Below, piece after piece: positions 7,963 through 17,439 of a DNA stretch of 64,000 nt (its first letter is position 1; the number at the start of each line of letters is the position of its first letter). The DNA is taken from NCBI RefSeq assembly GCF_000021305.1, contig NC_011772.1, positions 4,006,001 to 4,070,000 of the forward strand, written 5' to 3'. The DNA comes from Bacillus cereus G9842. Lineage in GTDB: Bacteria; Bacillota; Bacilli; Bacillales; Bacillaceae_G. The position numbers and the translations under genes are program-made. The notes below the pieces were generated by a model. It searched no databases, had not been told where the DNA came from, and saw nothing but the letters and a program-made list of their open reading frames with translations.

Positions 7963-8739
7963 ATGGTTACAAATCGAGTTGTCTTTTTAACAGGTGCTGC
8001 GAGTGGTATTGGATATGAAGTGGGAAGTACTTTTGCAAAAGAAGGTGCAAAAGTTGTGATTACTGATCGCCTTGAAGAACGTGCGAAAGAAGCTGCTGAA
8101 CAATTACAAAATGAAGGTTTTCAAGCTATCGGTTTAAAATGTGACGTTACATCTGAAGAGGAAATTACAGCAGCAATTTCTCAAACAGTTGATCATTTCG
8201 GTTCATTAGATATATTAATTAACAACGCAGGAATGCAACACGTTTCACCCATTGAAGACTTTCCAACTGAAAAGTTCGAGCTGCTAATTCAAATTATGCA
8301 AATTGCTCCGTTTATCGCAATTAAGCATGCCTTTCCGATTATGAAACAACAAAAATATGGTCGTATTATTAATGTCGCTTCTATTAACGGCCTGGTCGGG
8401 TTTGCTGGAAAAGCTGCCTATAATAGTGCAAAACATGGCGTAATTGGATTAACAAAAGTTGCCGCTTTAGAAGGTGCTACGCATGGTATTACTGTTAATG
8501 CCCTTTGCCCTGGTTATGTCGATACCCCTCTTGTACGTAATCAACTACAAGACTTAGCTACTACACGAAATGTACCACTTGAAAATGTTTTAGAAGATGT
8601 CATTTATCCACTTGTACCACAGAAGCGTTTGCTACAAGTACAAGAAATCGCTGATTATGCTATGTTTTTAGCGAGTGAAAAAGCGAAAGGTATAACTGGT
8701 CAAGCTGTCGTTATCGATGGTGGCTATACTGCTCAATAA
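7963..8739 (+). CDS. 3-hydroxybutyrate dehydrogenase-like SDR
   Basis: NAD(P)-dependent short-chain dehydrogenase/reductase, 258 residues from this start. The cofactor motif TGAASGIG occupies residues 10-17 and NNAG 87-90. The catalytic Ser140, Tyr153 and Lys157 are in 'NVASING' and 'AAYNSAKHG'. The pattern 'CPGYVDTPLV' matches D-beta-hydroxybutyrate dehydrogenases, which oxidise 3-hydroxybutyrate to acetoacetate. The in-frame ATG at 7951 lies directly against the AAGGG site, so the ATG at 7963 is preferred. It is divergent from padR and shares its upstream region. Monocistronic, ending in a perfect terminator. Confidence 0.85.
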   Translation: MVTNRVVFLTGAASGIGYEVGSTFAKEGAKVVITDRLEERAKEAAEQLQNEGFQAIGLKCDVTSEEEITAAISQTVDHFGSLDILINNAGMQHVSPIEDFPTEKFELLIQIMQIAPFIAIKHAFPIMKQQKYGRIINVASINGLVGFAGKAAYNSAKHGVIGLTKVAALEGATHGITVNALCPGYVDTPLVRNQLQDLATTRNVPLENVLEDVIYPLVPQKRLLQVQEIADYAMFLASEKAKGITGQAVVIDGGYTAQ

Positions 8740-8740
8740 A

Positions 8741-8778
8741 AAATAAAGTTTGCTCAAGAAGAGCAAACTTTATTTTTT
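8741..8778. terminator. Bidirectional terminator
   Basis: AATAAAGTTTGCTC and GAGCAAACTTTATT form a 14-bp stem with a 5-base loop, with T runs on both strands. It ends the dehydrogenase gene and overlaps the end of the tiny yvrJ-like gene on the minus strand. Confidence 0.9.
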
Positions 8779-8931
8779 ATCGCGAGGATCTTCGTACTTT
8801 AGTAATTGCCGCGGGAGCTTCTCAATTGCAACAATTACCCCCTCTAATTTACTTTCAATACGGTGGAGTAAATATAATGTTACAACAATTGGAAACCCTA
8901 CATTACCTATCATCTTGATCCACTCTTCCAT
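8770..8931 (-). CDS. YvrJ family small protein
   Basis: A 53-residue gene, easily missed by length cut-offs. It begins MEEWIKMIGNVGFPIVVTLY, followed by 'LLHRIESKLE' and 'AIEKLPRQL'. This is the YvrJ family pattern: one transmembrane helix (about residues 8-22) followed by an amphipathic helix. AAAGGAGGAG is placed well before the ATG, and the stop lies inside the shared terminator. YvrJ proteins are holin-like in shape, and in B. subtilis the name gene is near the sigma-O cluster, but the function is unknown. Homology was judged by eye. Confidence 0.8.
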   Translation of the reverse strand: MEEWIKMIGNVGFPIVVTLYLLHRIESKLEGVIVAIEKLPRQLLKYEDPRDKK

Positions 8932-8984
8932 CCTCTTCTCCTCCTTTCATTATATAAGTAAGAGAAAACAATGCATTTAGGCAT

Positions 8985-9017
8985 AAAAAAACAAGCTATT
9001 ATGTATTAGCCTGTTTT
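8985..9017 (-). terminator. Terminator of mtnKA
   Basis: On the minus strand ACAGGCTA and TAGCTTGT pair (one G-U) around ATACATAA, followed by seven T. The hairpin starts inside the last codons of mtnA. Confidence 0.75.
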
Positions 9018-10060
9018 TCAAATAATGATGCAATTTCTCTTTTATAATCCCCGCTTATAATACCTTTCTCAGTAATAATTCCTGTAATTAATTCGTTCGG
9101 TGTTACGTCAAATGCAGGGTTATAAACATTCGTTCCGATTGGTGCTACTTGTTTTCCAAAGATTTTCGTAACTTCTGTTTCATCTCTTTCTTCAATAATT
9201 ATTTCGGCTCCAGTTTCTTTCGTAACATCAAATGTTGACAGTGGCGCAGCAACATAAAATGGGATATCAAAGTACTTTGCTAAAATAGCTAAATTCATTG
9301 TCCCTATTTTATTTGCCGTATCTCCATTTGCGACAATTCGATCCGCCCCTACAATAATTGCATCTATTTCTTTCGTTTGAATAGCATGAGCTGCAGTATT
9401 ATCTGTAATAAGGGTCACATTAATATTTGCTTGCTTCAATTCCCACGTCGTTAAGCGACCACCTTGTAAAACTGGTCTCGTTTCACACGCATATGCATGT
9501 AAACGCACACCTTTCTCTTTTCCAATATAAAAGGGAGCTAATGCAGTTCCATATCTGGCAGTTGCGATACTTCCAGCGTTACAGATTGTTAAAATATTAT
9601 CGCCATCTTTAAAACATGTTAACGCATATTCCCCAATATTTCGGCACACCTCTTCATCTTCCTGCTGAATGCGAAGCGCTTCTTCTTCTAATGTTTTTTG
9701 TGCTCCTTTTATTGTAGTAATCCCTCGAATAGATTCTCTCATACGATCAATTGCCCAAAATAAATTGACCGCTGTCGGGCGTGACGTCCCCAAATAATTA
9801 CAATCTCTATTAAACTTCTTTTGAAATTCTTCAATATGTACAGTGTTATATTTTTTTGATGCAAGCGCCAAGCCAAATGCAGCTACAATTCCAATTGCAG
9901 GCGCTCCTCGTACTTCTAACATTACGATGCTTTTCCAAACCTCTTCAATAGTCGTCAATGTTTTGTATTCTGTGCTATGCGGCAATTTCGTTTGATTTAA
10001 TACCGCAATTGCATCACCTTTCCAGCTTACAGATCTCGGAACAGTAACAATTGTACTCAC
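8999..10060 (-). CDS. mtnA: S-methyl-5-thioribose-1-phosphate isomerase
   Basis: Converts 5-methylthioribose-1-phosphate to methylthioribulose-1-phosphate in the methionine salvage pathway. It has 353 residues, normal for MtnA. The catalytic residues Cys160 ('[10 protein letters not shown]') and Asp240 ('IIVGADRIV') fall at the same positions reported for the B. subtilis enzyme. The substrate-binding 'RGAPAIG' is at 51-57. The GTG start overlaps the TGA of mtnK (GTGA), so the two are translationally coupled. Expression is controlled by the S-box riboswitch upstream of mtnK. The eIF2B-like fold is shared with translation factors, but the salvage context removes doubt. Confidence 0.97.
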   Translation of the reverse strand: MSTIVTVPRSVSWKGDAIAVLNQTKLPHSTEYKTLTTIEEVWKSIVMLEVRGAPAIGIVAAFGLALASKKYNTVHIEEFQKKFNRDCNYLGTSRPTAVNLFWAIDRMRESIRGITTIKGAQKTLEEEALRIQQEDEEVCRNIGEYALTCFKDGDNILTICNAGSIATARYGTALAPFYIGKEKGVRLHAYACETRPVLQGGRLTTWELKQANINVTLITDNTAAHAIQTKEIDAIIVGADRIVANGDTANKIGTMNLAILAKYFDIPFYVAAPLSTFDVTKETGAEIIIEERDETEVTKIFGKQVAPIGTNVYNPAFDVTPNELITGIITEKGIISGDYKREIASLFEKQANT

Positions 10061-11238
10061 GCTTTTACGCCCCCTGAAACTGTCTGTTGAAATAATGTTC
10101 GAAACAGTTGAATATCTGCACTTTTAGATTCATATTTTATTAGTTCTTTACCTAAGGATAGCGCTTGCTTCTTAGCTTGAATTCTTGTTTCTTTATTTTC
10201 TATTTCATCTAAATCTGCTACATGAGCTAAACCAATTGTTCTACGAATCAGTTCACATCCGGCAAATCCAACTGCATCAGTAAAGATATTTTGCAAAATA
10301 ATTGGTAACCATTGTTTTTCTTTCGTATATACTTCTACACCTTCTCCAATCCATAACTTTGTAAAAGTCTCTACAAAATAACTCCACGTCTTTTCTATAT
10401 GGAAAAATAGTACACTTCTTTTTTCTTCTTCTCTAGATAAAGCATTTAATAATAGATTTGCAATAAATTGACCTATGTCAAATCCAAATGGGCCATATGT
10501 CGCAAATTCTGGATCAATCACTTTCGTTTCAGAAGGTGACGAAAAAATACTACCAGTATGTAAATCACCATGAATAAGAGTTTCTTTTCTTGTTAAGAAC
10601 TTATATTTATATTGTGCTACTTTTAGTTTTAAAGTTTTATCACTCCAAAGTTCATCAACCACGAGCTGTAAATCTGGCTCATAATCATTTGTATCATAAT
10701 GTCCAAACGGATCTGTAAACACTAAATCCTCTGTAATTTTACAAAGGTCCGGATTTACAAAGGTACCTTCTAGTACCCTCTTCTCTTCTGACTGTAAACC
10801 AAAATCTGAAGTATAAAATAAAACATGTGCTAGAAAACGGCCGATATGCTGGGATAAAAGCGGATATTCTTCTCCGCCTATTAATCCTTTTCTTGTAATT
10901 GTTAGTCTTGATAAGTCTTCTATTACCGTTATCGCTAACTCTTCATCATGACTGTACACTGCTGGAACATAATCCGGTACATACTGCGCAAAAATTTGTA
11001 AGGCCTTACTTTCAATCGTTGCTCTTTTTATAGACAATGGCCAGCTTTCACCAACTACTTTCGCATAGGGCAGTGCTTGTTTTATTATAATTGATTTCTC
11101 TCCATCATCTAATTTGAACACGTAATTTAAGTTTCCGTCTCCAATTTCATGACAAACGACATTTGCCTTCGCTTCAAAATAGCCATGATCTTTCGCATAT
11201 TGTACAGCTGTTATTTCTGTTAATGAATAATATCCCAT
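10057..11238 (-). CDS. mtnK: S-methyl-5-thioribose kinase
   Basis: Phosphorylates methylthioribose with ATP, the entry step of the salvage pathway in Bacillus, where MTA is first split by the MTA/SAH nucleosidase. 393 residues with a choline-kinase-like fold. The catalytic loop '[12 protein letters not shown]' is around residues 221-232 and a metal-binding Asp is in 'GFDIGQF'. The N-terminal '[13 protein letters not shown]' is the nucleotide loop. AGGGGGGAG precedes the ATG. It is the first gene of mtnKA, directly behind the SAM riboswitch and its terminator. Confidence 0.97.
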   Translation of the reverse strand: MGYYSLTEITAVQYAKDHGYFEAKANVVCHEIGDGNLNYVFKLDDGEKSIIIKQALPYAKVVGESWPLSIKRATIESKALQIFAQYVPDYVPAVYSHDEELAITVIEDLSRLTITRKGLIGGEEYPLLSQHIGRFLAHVLFYTSDFGLQSEEKRVLEGTFVNPDLCKITEDLVFTDPFGHYDTNDYEPDLQLVVDELWSDKTLKLKVAQYKYKFLTRKETLIHGDLHTGSIFSSPSETKVIDPEFATYGPFGFDIGQFIANLLLNALSREEEKRSVLFFHIEKTWSYFVETFTKLWIGEGVEVYTKEKQWLPIILQNIFTDAVGFAGCELIRRTIGLAHVADLDEIENKETRIQAKKQALSLGKELIKYESKSADIQLFRTLFQQTVSGGVKA

Positions 11239-11287
11239 CGTCTTCTCCCCCTTTTTAAATTCAGAGGTTTTTCTAACATAGAAAAAC

Positions 11288-11310
11288 CTCTTTCCACTAA
11301 GAAAGAGGTT
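11288..11310 (-). terminator. Riboswitch terminator hairpin of mtnKA
   Basis: On the minus strand AACCTCTTTC-TTAGTG-GAAAGAGGTT is followed by TTTCT. Its 5' arm (CCTCTT) can instead pair with AAGAGG of the 3' P1 strand, giving the antiterminator when SAM is scarce. A second hairpin (11262-11290) re-uses part of the 3' arm. Confidence 0.85.
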
Positions 11311-11328
11311 TGAAGTTTATCTTCTCCC

Positions 11329-11470
11329 CTCTTATCTGCCAGAAAGTTTTACTTTCTGCTGGAATTAGCACCGTGCCTTTTGGCGTAATAAACGCCCCAT
11401 TTCACAATGGTATTACGGTCGGTTGCTGGGCTTCATCGGGCCAAATCCCTCCACCTGCTCTTGATAAGAG
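11329..11470 (-). promoter_or_regulatory. SAM-I (S-box) riboswitch upstream of mtnKA
   Basis: Read on the minus strand it shows the P1 strands CTCTTATC and GATAAGAG, the core 'GAGCAGGTGGAGGGA', 'GATGAAGCCCAGCAACC' and 'GGTGCTAATTCC'. These are the hallmark S-box elements. SAM binding stabilises P1 and allows the terminator at 11288-11310 to form, switching mtnKA off. Confidence 0.97.
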
Positions 11471-11507
11471 TTGTATAATTTTTTGAATTTTTAACTTTAT
11501 GTTGAAG

Positions 11508-11537
11508 ACTATACCAAGAATAAAAATCACTTGTCAA
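11508..11537 (-). promoter_or_regulatory. Promoter of mtnKA
   Basis: On the minus strand TTGACA (11532-11537) and TATAGT (11508-11513) are separated by 18 bases. The predicted transcript starts about 30 bases before the riboswitch. Confidence 0.7.
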
Positions 11538-11541
11538 CATT

Positions 11542-12321
11542 TTATTTGTATAATTCTGGACGACGATCCGCAAAAACTGGAATTCCTTTACGTACTTCTT
11601 TAATTTTCTCGAATACAAGCTCTCCAAATAAAATTGATTCTTCTTCATTTGCTTCTACAACAACCTCGCCCCAAGGATCGACAATTAAAGAATGACCGGC
11701 AAACTCATTATTCGGATCCTTTCCTGCCCTATTACAGGCAACAACATAACATTGATTTTCAACTGCTCTTGCTTGCAATAGCAAACGCCAATGTGCTAAA
11801 CGAACTAATGGCCATTCTGCTACAACAAATAAAACTTTTGAACCTTTTGCAGTATGAACGCGCATCCACTCTGGAAAACGAATGTCATAACAAATTGTGC
11901 CGGCGCACTCTACATCATCTAACTTAAATTCACCTGTACTATTTCCAGCGATTAAATATTTATGTTCATCCATAAGCTGAAATAAATGCACTTTACTATA
12001 TTCATTGACTAGTTCTCCTTCCTTGTTTACCACATACATTGTATTTGTAACACCTTGCTCTGTTTGCTTCGCTATGGAACCACCAACAATATGTACACCA
12101 TATTGTTTCGACCATTCTTTCAACTTTTCTTTCGTTTCCAATCCATCCCTATCTGCAATTTCAGAAAGTCTTGCTAAATCATATCCTGTTGTCCATAATT
12201 CTGGTAAGACAATAACATCCGGTCTCTCCTTCATCGCTTCGCTTATTTTATTTTTAGCATTCTCAATATTTTTTTCTACATCTCCAAAAACAATATCCAT
12301 TTGAATACATGCGACTTTCAT
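11542..12321 (-). CDS. mtnU: Carbon-nitrogen hydrolase MtnU (omega-amidase type)
   Basis: Nitrilase-superfamily amidase of 259 residues. The Glu41-Lys110-Cys144 triad is visible in 'VLPELWTTGYD', 'YSKVHLF' and 'GTICYDIRFPE'. In B. subtilis the orthologue (YkrU/MtnU) sits in the same cluster. It is thought to hydrolyse the alpha-ketoglutaramate formed when glutamine is the amino donor for the methionine transaminase. The ATG at 12321 has GGGG 9 bases upstream; the reading frame stays open 168 bases further but crosses the divergent mtnE promoter region, so the longer form is rejected. No S-box lies in front of it. Confidence 0.9.
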   Translation of the reverse strand: MKVACIQMDIVFGDVEKNIENAKNKISEAMKERPDVIVLPELWTTGYDLARLSEIADRDGLETKEKLKEWSKQYGVHIVGGSIAKQTEQGVTNTMYVVNKEGELVNEYSKVHLFQLMDEHKYLIAGNSTGEFKLDDVECAGTICYDIRFPEWMRVHTAKGSKVLFVVAEWPLVRLAHWRLLLQARAVENQCYVVACNRAGKDPNNEFAGHSLIVDPWGEVVVEANEEESILFGELVFEKIKEVRKGIPVFADRRPELYK

Positions 12322-12349
12322 TTTTTCAGCCCCATTCTTATTTTTCTCT

Positions 12350-12400
12350 TTACAAAATACTGGAAAGATTATATCATTTGTCACTAGAATTGTAACAACT
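12350..12400. promoter_or_regulatory. Divergent promoters for mtnU and mtnE
   Basis: On the plus strand TTTACA-N17-TATCAT points to mtnE. On the minus strand TTACAA-N16-TATAAT points to mtnU. The two overlap within about 98 bases and no riboswitch is present. Confidence 0.5.
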
Positions 12401-12419
12401 TTCAAAAGAGGTGGAAAGT

Positions 12420-13598
12420 ATGAAATTATTTCAACCTTCTGAGATAGTAACATCATTGCCAACACAATTTTTCGCTTCACTTGTTGCAAAAGTTAACAAA
12501 TTCGTTGCAGCTGGTCACGATGTTATTAATCTAGGTCAAGGTAATCCAGATCAACCAACACCGCAGCATATCGTAAAAGCTTTACAAGATGCTGCAGAAA
12601 AGACCATTCATCATAAATATCCGCCATTTCGCGGACATGAAAGTTTAAAAGAAGCCGTGGCAACATTCTATCAACGTGAATATGATGTAGTAGTAAATCC
12701 GAAAACTGAAGTTGCTATATTGTTTGGTGGAAAGGCTGGATTAGTAGAATTACCAGTTTGTTTTACAAACCCTGGTGATTCGATTCTCGTTCCAGATCCA
12801 GGCTATCCAGATTATTTATCAGGAGTTGCTTTAGCAAAAGCACAATTTGAAACAATGCCGCTTATTGCAGAAAATAACTTTTTACCAGATTACACAAAAA
12901 TTAATAACTCTATTGCCGAGCGTGCAAAATTAATGTTTTTAAACTATCCAAATAATCCTACAGGTGCTACTGCATCAAAAGATTTTTTTGATGCAACTAT
13001 TCATTTTGCTAATAAACATAATATATTAGTGGTTCATGATTTTGCTTACGGTGCGATTGGATTCGATGGTCAAAAACCTGTTAGTTTCTTGCAAGCAGAC
13101 GGTGCTAAAAATACAGGTATTGAAATTTACACTCTATCGAAAACTTTCAATATGGCTGGCTGGCGTATTGCTTTTGCAGTAGGGAATGAAAGTGTCATTG
13201 AAACCATTAACTTATTACAAGATCATATGTATGTTAGTATTTTTGGTGCAGTTCAAGATGCTGCCCGCGAAGCACTATTAAGTTCACAGTCTTGCGTAAT
13301 AGACCTTGTAAATAGTTACGAATCTCGACGAAACGCTCTTATTTCGGCTTGTCAATCAATTGGTTGGAATGTAGACATTCCAACAGGGTCATTCTTTGCA
13401 TGGCTTCCTGTTCCAAAAGGATATACCTCTGAGCAATTTGCTGATATTTTACTAGAAAAAGCACATGTTGCAGTTGCTCCTGGTGTTGGATTTGGTGAAC
13501 ATGGCGAAGGGTATATCCGTGTTGGTCTCTTGCATACAGAAGATAGATTACGGGAAGCCATTAATCGAATTGATAAATTAAATTTTTTCAAAAAGTAA
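12420..13598 (+). CDS. mtnE: Methionine transaminase (PLP-dependent)
   Basis: Final step of methionine salvage: aminates 4-methylthio-2-oxobutyrate to methionine. Class I/II aminotransferase of 392 residues. The Schiff-base Lys241 is in 'TLSKTFNMAGWR', with the PLP-contacting 'NYPNNPTGA' at 175-183 and 'HDFAYG' at 206-211. The C-terminal 'YIRVGLL' carries the carboxylate-binding Arg. The ATG at 12420 has AGAGGTGG just upstream; an in-frame GTG at 12411 lies inside that site and is rejected. Divergent from mtnU and just upstream of the mtnWXBD riboswitch. Orthologue of B. subtilis YkrV/MtnE by context and motifs. Confidence 0.93.
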   Translation: MKLFQPSEIVTSLPTQFFASLVAKVNKFVAAGHDVINLGQGNPDQPTPQHIVKALQDAAEKTIHHKYPPFRGHESLKEAVATFYQREYDVVVNPKTEVAILFGGKAGLVELPVCFTNPGDSILVPDPGYPDYLSGVALAKAQFETMPLIAENNFLPDYTKINNSIAERAKLMFLNYPNNPTGATASKDFFDATIHFANKHNILVVHDFAYGAIGFDGQKPVSFLQADGAKNTGIEIYTLSKTFNMAGWRIAFAVGNESVIETINLLQDHMYVSIFGAVQDAAREALLSSQSCVIDLVNSYESRRNALISACQSIGWNVDIPTGSFFAWLPVPKGYTSEQFADILLEKAHVAVAPGVGFGEHGEGYIRVGLLHTEDRLREAINRIDKLNFFKK

Positions 13599-13663
13599 TT
13601 GACAACATGAAAAATATCTGACAAAATTCAGTTATCTTAAAAATTTAAACATTTCTAAATACT

Positions 13664-13768
13664 TCTTATCAAGAGCAGGTGGAGGGACGAGCCCGACGAA
13701 ACCCGGCAACCGATCTACAATTGTAGACACGGTGCTAATTCTCGCAGCATTACGCTGACAGATAAGGA
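13664..13768 (+). promoter_or_regulatory. SAM-I (S-box) riboswitch upstream of mtnWXBD
   Basis: CTTATC and GATAAG form P1. Between them lie 'GAGCAGGTGGAGGGAC', 'GAAACCCGGCAACC' and 'GGTGCTAATTC', the canonical S-box core. It is independent of the riboswitch serving mtnKA, on the opposite strand about 2.2 kb away. Confidence 0.97.
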
Positions 13769-13782
13769 GCTGGTTGTAAAAA

Positions 13783-13812
13783 AACCTCTCCTTAGCTGAG
13801 AGGTTTTTTTAT
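13783..13812 (+). terminator. Riboswitch terminator of mtnWXBD
   Basis: AACCTCTC and GAGAGGTT form the stem, followed by seven T. CTCCTTA in the upstream arm and loop complements TAAGGAG at the 3' side of P1, giving the alternative antiterminator. Confidence 0.9.
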
Positions 13813-13832
13813 TTAACTAGGAGGTTATAACA

Positions 13833-15077
13833 ATGAGCGGAATTATAGCGACGTATTTAATCCATGATGATTCACATAACTTAGAAAAAAAGGCTGAGCA
13901 AATTGCACTTGGTTTAACAATTGGCTCTTGGACTCATTTGCCACAATTATTGCAAGAACAATTAAAGCAACATAAAGGCAACGTCATTCATATTGTGGAA
14001 TTAGCTGAACATGAACATACAAATTCGTATTTACGTAAAAAAGTAAAACGCGGAATTATTAAAATCGAATATCCGTTATTAAACTTCAGTCCAGATTTAC
14101 CAGCAATTTTAACGACTACATTTGGAAAGCTATCCCTTGATGGCGAAGTAAAATTAATTGACTTAACTTTTTCAGACGAGTTAAAAAAACATTTTCCTGG
14201 GCCAAAATTCGGGATAGATGGTATTCGAAATCTTTTACAAGTGCATGATCGTCCCCTTTTAATGAGTATTTTTAAAGGAATGATTGGACGAAATATTGGG
14301 TATTTAAAAACGCAATTACGCGATCAAGCAATTGGTGGTGTAGATATAGTAAAAGATGATGAAATATTATTTGAAAATGCATTAACACCACTTACGAAAC
14401 GCATTGTATCTGGAAAAGAAGTTTTACAATCCGTATATGAAACATACGGACATAAAACGTTATATGCCGTAAATTTAACAGGACGAACTTTTGATTTAAA
14501 AGAAAATGCGAAACGTGCAGTGCAAGCTGGAGCTGATATTCTATTATTTAACGTATTTGCTTACGGACTAGATGTACTACAATCACTTGCAGAAGATGAT
14601 GAAATCCCAGTTCCTATTATGGCACACCCTGCTGTAAGTGGTGCTTATTCAGCATCTAAGTTATATGGAATTTCATCTCCATTATTACTCGGAAAGCTAC
14701 TACGCTATGCTGGGGCTGACTTTTCATTATTCCCATCTCCATACGGAAGTGTTGCGCTAGAAAAAGAGGAAGCTCTTGCTATCTCAAAATATTTAACTGA
14801 AGACGATGCATTTTTCAAGAAGAGCTTTTCTGTTCCATCTGCTGGTATTCACCCTGGTTTCGTTCCCTTTATTGTACGAGATTTCGGTAAAGATGTTGTT
14901 ATTAATGCTGGCGGCGGGATACATGGACATCCAAATGGAGCGCAAGGCGGTGGTAAAGCATTCCGTACTGCAATTGAGGCTACTTTGCAAAATAAACCAC
15001 TCCATGAAGTAGATGACATAAATTTGCATAGTGCACTACAAATATGGGGAAATCCCTCTCATGAGGTGAAATTATGA
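13833..15077 (+). CDS. mtnW: 2,3-diketo-5-methylthiopentyl-1-phosphate enolase
   Basis: RuBisCO-like protein that enolises diketo-methylthiopentyl-1-phosphate in methionine salvage. 414 residues, usual for MtnW. The Mg2+/carbamate motif is '[10 protein letters not shown]', with Lys174 and Asp175-Asp176-Glu177 corresponding to RuBisCO positions. The C-terminal phosphate-binding '[14 protein letters not shown]' is intact. True RuBisCO loop-6 Lys is not evident, as expected for RLPs. AGGAGG precedes the ATG. First gene of mtnWXBD; its stop overlaps the ATG of mtnX. Confidence 0.96.
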   Translation: MSGIIATYLIHDDSHNLEKKAEQIALGLTIGSWTHLPQLLQEQLKQHKGNVIHIVELAEHEHTNSYLRKKVKRGIIKIEYPLLNFSPDLPAILTTTFGKLSLDGEVKLIDLTFSDELKKHFPGPKFGIDGIRNLLQVHDRPLLMSIFKGMIGRNIGYLKTQLRDQAIGGVDIVKDDEILFENALTPLTKRIVSGKEVLQSVYETYGHKTLYAVNLTGRTFDLKENAKRAVQAGADILLFNVFAYGLDVLQSLAEDDEIPVPIMAHPAVSGAYSASKLYGISSPLLLGKLLRYAGADFSLFPSPYGSVALEKEEALAISKYLTEDDAFFKKSFSVPSAGIHPGFVPFIVRDFGKDVVINAGGGIHGHPNGAQGGGKAFRTAIEATLQNKPLHEVDDINLHSALQIWGNPSHEVKL

Positions 15078-15733
15078 GTATTCAAGTATTTTGTGATTTC
15101 GATGGCACGATTACAAATAATGATAACATTATGTCCATTATGGAAAAATTCGCACCACCAGAAGCTGAAGAAGTAAAGAATAGAATTTTATCACAAGAGC
15201 TATCTATTCAAGAAGGTGTTTCTCAATTATTTCGATTAATACCTACTCATCTGCACGATGAAATTATTCAATTTTTAATAGAAACTGCTGAACTTCGTAA
15301 TGGTTTTCATGAATTTATACAATTTGTAAATGAAAATAACATTTCTTTTTACGTTATATCAGGTGGAATGGATTTCTTCGTCTATCCACTCTTACAAGGA
15401 CTCATTCCAAAAGAGCAAATTTACTGTAATGAAACAGATTTTTCAAATGAATACATTACGGTGAATTGGCCTCATCCTTGTGATCATCATTGTCAAAATC
15501 ATTGCGGATTATGTAAATCATCTCTCATCCGTAAATTGAGTGATACGAATGACTTCCATATTGTGATTGGAGATTCAATTACTGATTTACAAGCTGCGAA
15601 ACAAGCAGATAAAGTATTTGCTCGTGACTTCCTTATTACAAAGTGTGCAGAGAATTATATTGCTTATACACCGTTTGAAACATTCCATGATATTCAAAAT
15701 GAATTAAAACATTTGTTGGAGGTGAAATCATGA
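15074..15733 (+). CDS. mtnX: 2-hydroxy-3-keto-5-methylthiopentenyl-1-phosphate phosphatase
   Basis: HAD-superfamily phosphatase of 219 residues that dephosphorylates the MtnW product. Motif I is DFDGT (residues 8-12), with motif II in '[10 protein letters not shown]' and motif III in '[13 protein letters not shown]'. A cluster of Cys and His, '[14 protein letters not shown]', in the cap suggests an extra metal site; similar clusters occur in this family. ATGA overlaps join it to mtnW before and mtnB after. Role assigned from motifs and the conserved mtnWXBD order. Confidence 0.95.
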   Translation: MSIQVFCDFDGTITNNDNIMSIMEKFAPPEAEEVKNRILSQELSIQEGVSQLFRLIPTHLHDEIIQFLIETAELRNGFHEFIQFVNENNISFYVISGGMDFFVYPLLQGLIPKEQIYCNETDFSNEYITVNWPHPCDHHCQNHCGLCKSSLIRKLSDTNDFHIVIGDSITDLQAAKQADKVFARDFLITKCAENYIAYTPFETFHDIQNELKHLLEVKS

Positions 15734-16368
15734 AACAACTTTTTCGTCAATGGTATGACTTAAGCGAGATAAAAAAAGAATTAACAACTCGAAATTGGTT
15801 CCCAGCAACAAGTGGTAATATTTCTATAAAAGTTAGTCATGAGCCACTTACTTTTCTCATTACAGCAAGCGGTAAAGATAAAACAAAAACCACTCCAGAT
15901 GATTTTCTATTAGTAGATCATGTAGGAGTTCCTGTTTTAGAGACTGAATTACGCCCTTCAGCAGAAACAATATTGCATACACATATTTATAACAATACGA
16001 ATGCCGGGTGCGTACTTCATGTTCATACAACTGATAATAATGTCATCACAAATTTATATAGTGATGCAGTTACCCTTCAAAATCAAGAAATTATTAAAGC
16101 TCTCGATATTTGGGAAGAAGGTGCAACAATTCACATTCCTATTATCGAAAACCATGCCCATATCCCAACGCTTGGAGAAAACTTCCGAAAGCATATAAAA
16201 GGTGATTCAGGAGCAGTATTAATCCGTAACCACGGTATTACCGTATGGGGCCGAGATAGCTTTGATGCAAAGAAAAGATTAGAAGCTTATGAGTTTTTAT
16301 TCCAATTTCATATAAAACTATTATCAATTCAAGGAGGCGTTTCTAATGGCGCAAATTCGTATTCATGA
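15730..16368 (+). CDS. mtnB: Methylthioribulose-1-phosphate dehydratase
   Basis: Zinc-dependent class-II-aldolase-fold enzyme that dehydrates methylthioribulose-1-phosphate. 212 residues. Zn ligands are visible in '[11 protein letters not shown]' and '[11 protein letters not shown]', with a later His in 'RNHGITVWG'. The N-terminal '[12 protein letters not shown]' is the phosphate-binding loop. GGAGGTGAAATC precedes the ATG, which overlaps the mtnX stop. Its last 23 bases overlap mtnD, so the four genes are tightly coupled. Confidence 0.96.
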   Translation: MKQLFRQWYDLSEIKKELTTRNWFPATSGNISIKVSHEPLTFLITASGKDKTKTTPDDFLLVDHVGVPVLETELRPSAETILHTHIYNNTNAGCVLHVHTTDNNVITNLYSDAVTLQNQEIIKALDIWEEGATIHIPIIENHAHIPTLGENFRKHIKGDSGAVLIRNHGITVWGRDSFDAKKRLEAYEFLFQFHIKLLSIQGGVSNGANSYS

Positions 16369-16858
16369 AGTAAATACTCGCATTGAAAATGAAGTGGAAG
16401 TATCTAAATTTCTACAAGAGGAAGGCGTTTTATATGAGAAATGGAACATTTCTAAACTTCCTACTCATTTAAATGAAAATTATTCGTTAACAGATGAAAA
16501 CAAAGCTGAAATATTAGCTGTTTTTTCAAAAGAAATCGCTGATGTTTCAGCAAGTCGAGGTTATAAAGCACATGATGTAATTTCACTTTCAAATAGCACA
16601 CCTAACCTTGACGAATTATTAATTAATTTCCAAAAAGAACATCATCATACAGATGACGAAGTTCGCTTTATCGTCAGTGGTCATGGCATTTTCGCTATTG
16701 AAGGCAAAGATGGGAAATTCTTTGATGTTGAACTTGAGCCAGGCGATCTCATATCTGTTCCTGAAAATGCAAGACATTATTTTACCTTGCAAGATGATCG
16801 TCAAGTTGTAGCTATTCGTATTTTTGTGACAACTGAAGGCTGGGTTCCAATCTATTAA
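16346..16858 (+). CDS. mtnD: Acireductone dioxygenase
   Basis: Cupin dioxygenase of 170 residues. With Fe it converts acireductone to formate and the keto acid precursor of methionine; with Ni it takes the off-pathway CO-forming route. Metal ligands lie in '[11 protein letters not shown]' (two His plus Glu) and the later His in 'ENARHYF'. AAGGAGG lies within the end of mtnB, and the ATG begins inside mtnB. Last gene of the operon, followed by two hairpins. Confidence 0.96.
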   Translation: MAQIRIHEVNTRIENEVEVSKFLQEEGVLYEKWNISKLPTHLNENYSLTDENKAEILAVFSKEIADVSASRGYKAHDVISLSNSTPNLDELLINFQKEHHHTDDEVRFIVSGHGIFAIEGKDGKFFDVELEPGDLISVPENARHYFTLQDDRQVVAIRIFVTTEGWVPIY

Positions 16859-16867
16859 GGTAGTTAG

Positions 16868-16911
16868 TTGAATAAAAGGACTTGGACCCCCTTTTCCAAA
16901 CTTTTATTCAC
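16868..16911 (+). repeat. Long stem-loop after mtnD
   Basis: TGAATAAAAG and CTTTTATTCA pair perfectly, with a second inner stem CTTGG/CCAAA-side. There is no T run, so it may be an RNA-stabilising hairpin or part of a tandem terminator. Confidence 0.5.
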
Positions 16912-16939
16912 TCTACATATATACATCCTCCTATGGAAC

Positions 16940-16977
16940 AGGCTTATTTCATTTTTGAAATAAGCCTGATTTTTTAT
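16940..16977 (+). terminator. Terminator of mtnWXBD
   Basis: AGGCTTATTTCA and TGAAATAAGCCT form a 12-bp stem with a TTTT loop, followed by GATTTTTTATTT. Confidence 0.9.
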
Positions 16978-17146
16978 TTACTCAAAAGTACCACTTCATC
17001 ACAAATTTAACACCTTGATTTTTCAAGTATATTTTTTGAACATTTTTTGAATATTTATTGAATTTTTTCTGAAAATTCTGTTTTGTATATGATATACTAC
17101 AATTAATTAAGAAGGAAAATAATATCGCAAACAGAGGGGGATAATC

Positions 17147-17422
17147 ATGAGCTTACTTATCGCACTTATACTTGGGGTTACATGTGGAGCATTTCCAGTT
17201 ATTTTAGGAGCTATTATGGAAGAGTTAGAAATTGGTGTTTTAGGATTTGTCGCATCTTGTGTAAGCGCTTTATTGTTTGGTTTATTCGGCGCTATTCCTG
17301 TTTCAATTCTGTGTGCTTTTTATATAATACGCCATGCTCGTACAAAACAATTGGGTCCTAATCACATCGCACAAATTATCCCATTCCCGGTTGAACGATG
17401 CCGCCGCGCTTCTAACTTATAA
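17147..17422 (+). CDS. Small membrane protein, 91 aa
   Basis: Unrecognised protein with two long hydrophobic segments (about residues 3-22 and 28-63, the latter possibly two helices) and a basic Arg/His-rich tail, 'RHARTKQLGP'. A -10-like TATACT (17093-17098) and an AGAGGGGG site support expression. The upstream 100 bases are very A/T-rich with repeated TTTTTTGAA. A shared bidirectional terminator follows. Function unknown. Confidence 0.6.
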   Translation: MSLLIALILGVTCGAFPVILGAIMEELEIGVLGFVASCVSALLFGLFGAIPVSILCAFYIIRHARTKQLGPNHIAQIIPFPVERCRRASNL

Positions 17423-17439
17423 TTATAAAAATTAAAGAT

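Noticed and set aside
12322..12489. Upstream extension of MtnU by 56 codons
   Set aside because: Runs into mtnE on the opposite strand and over both promoters; no ribosome site.
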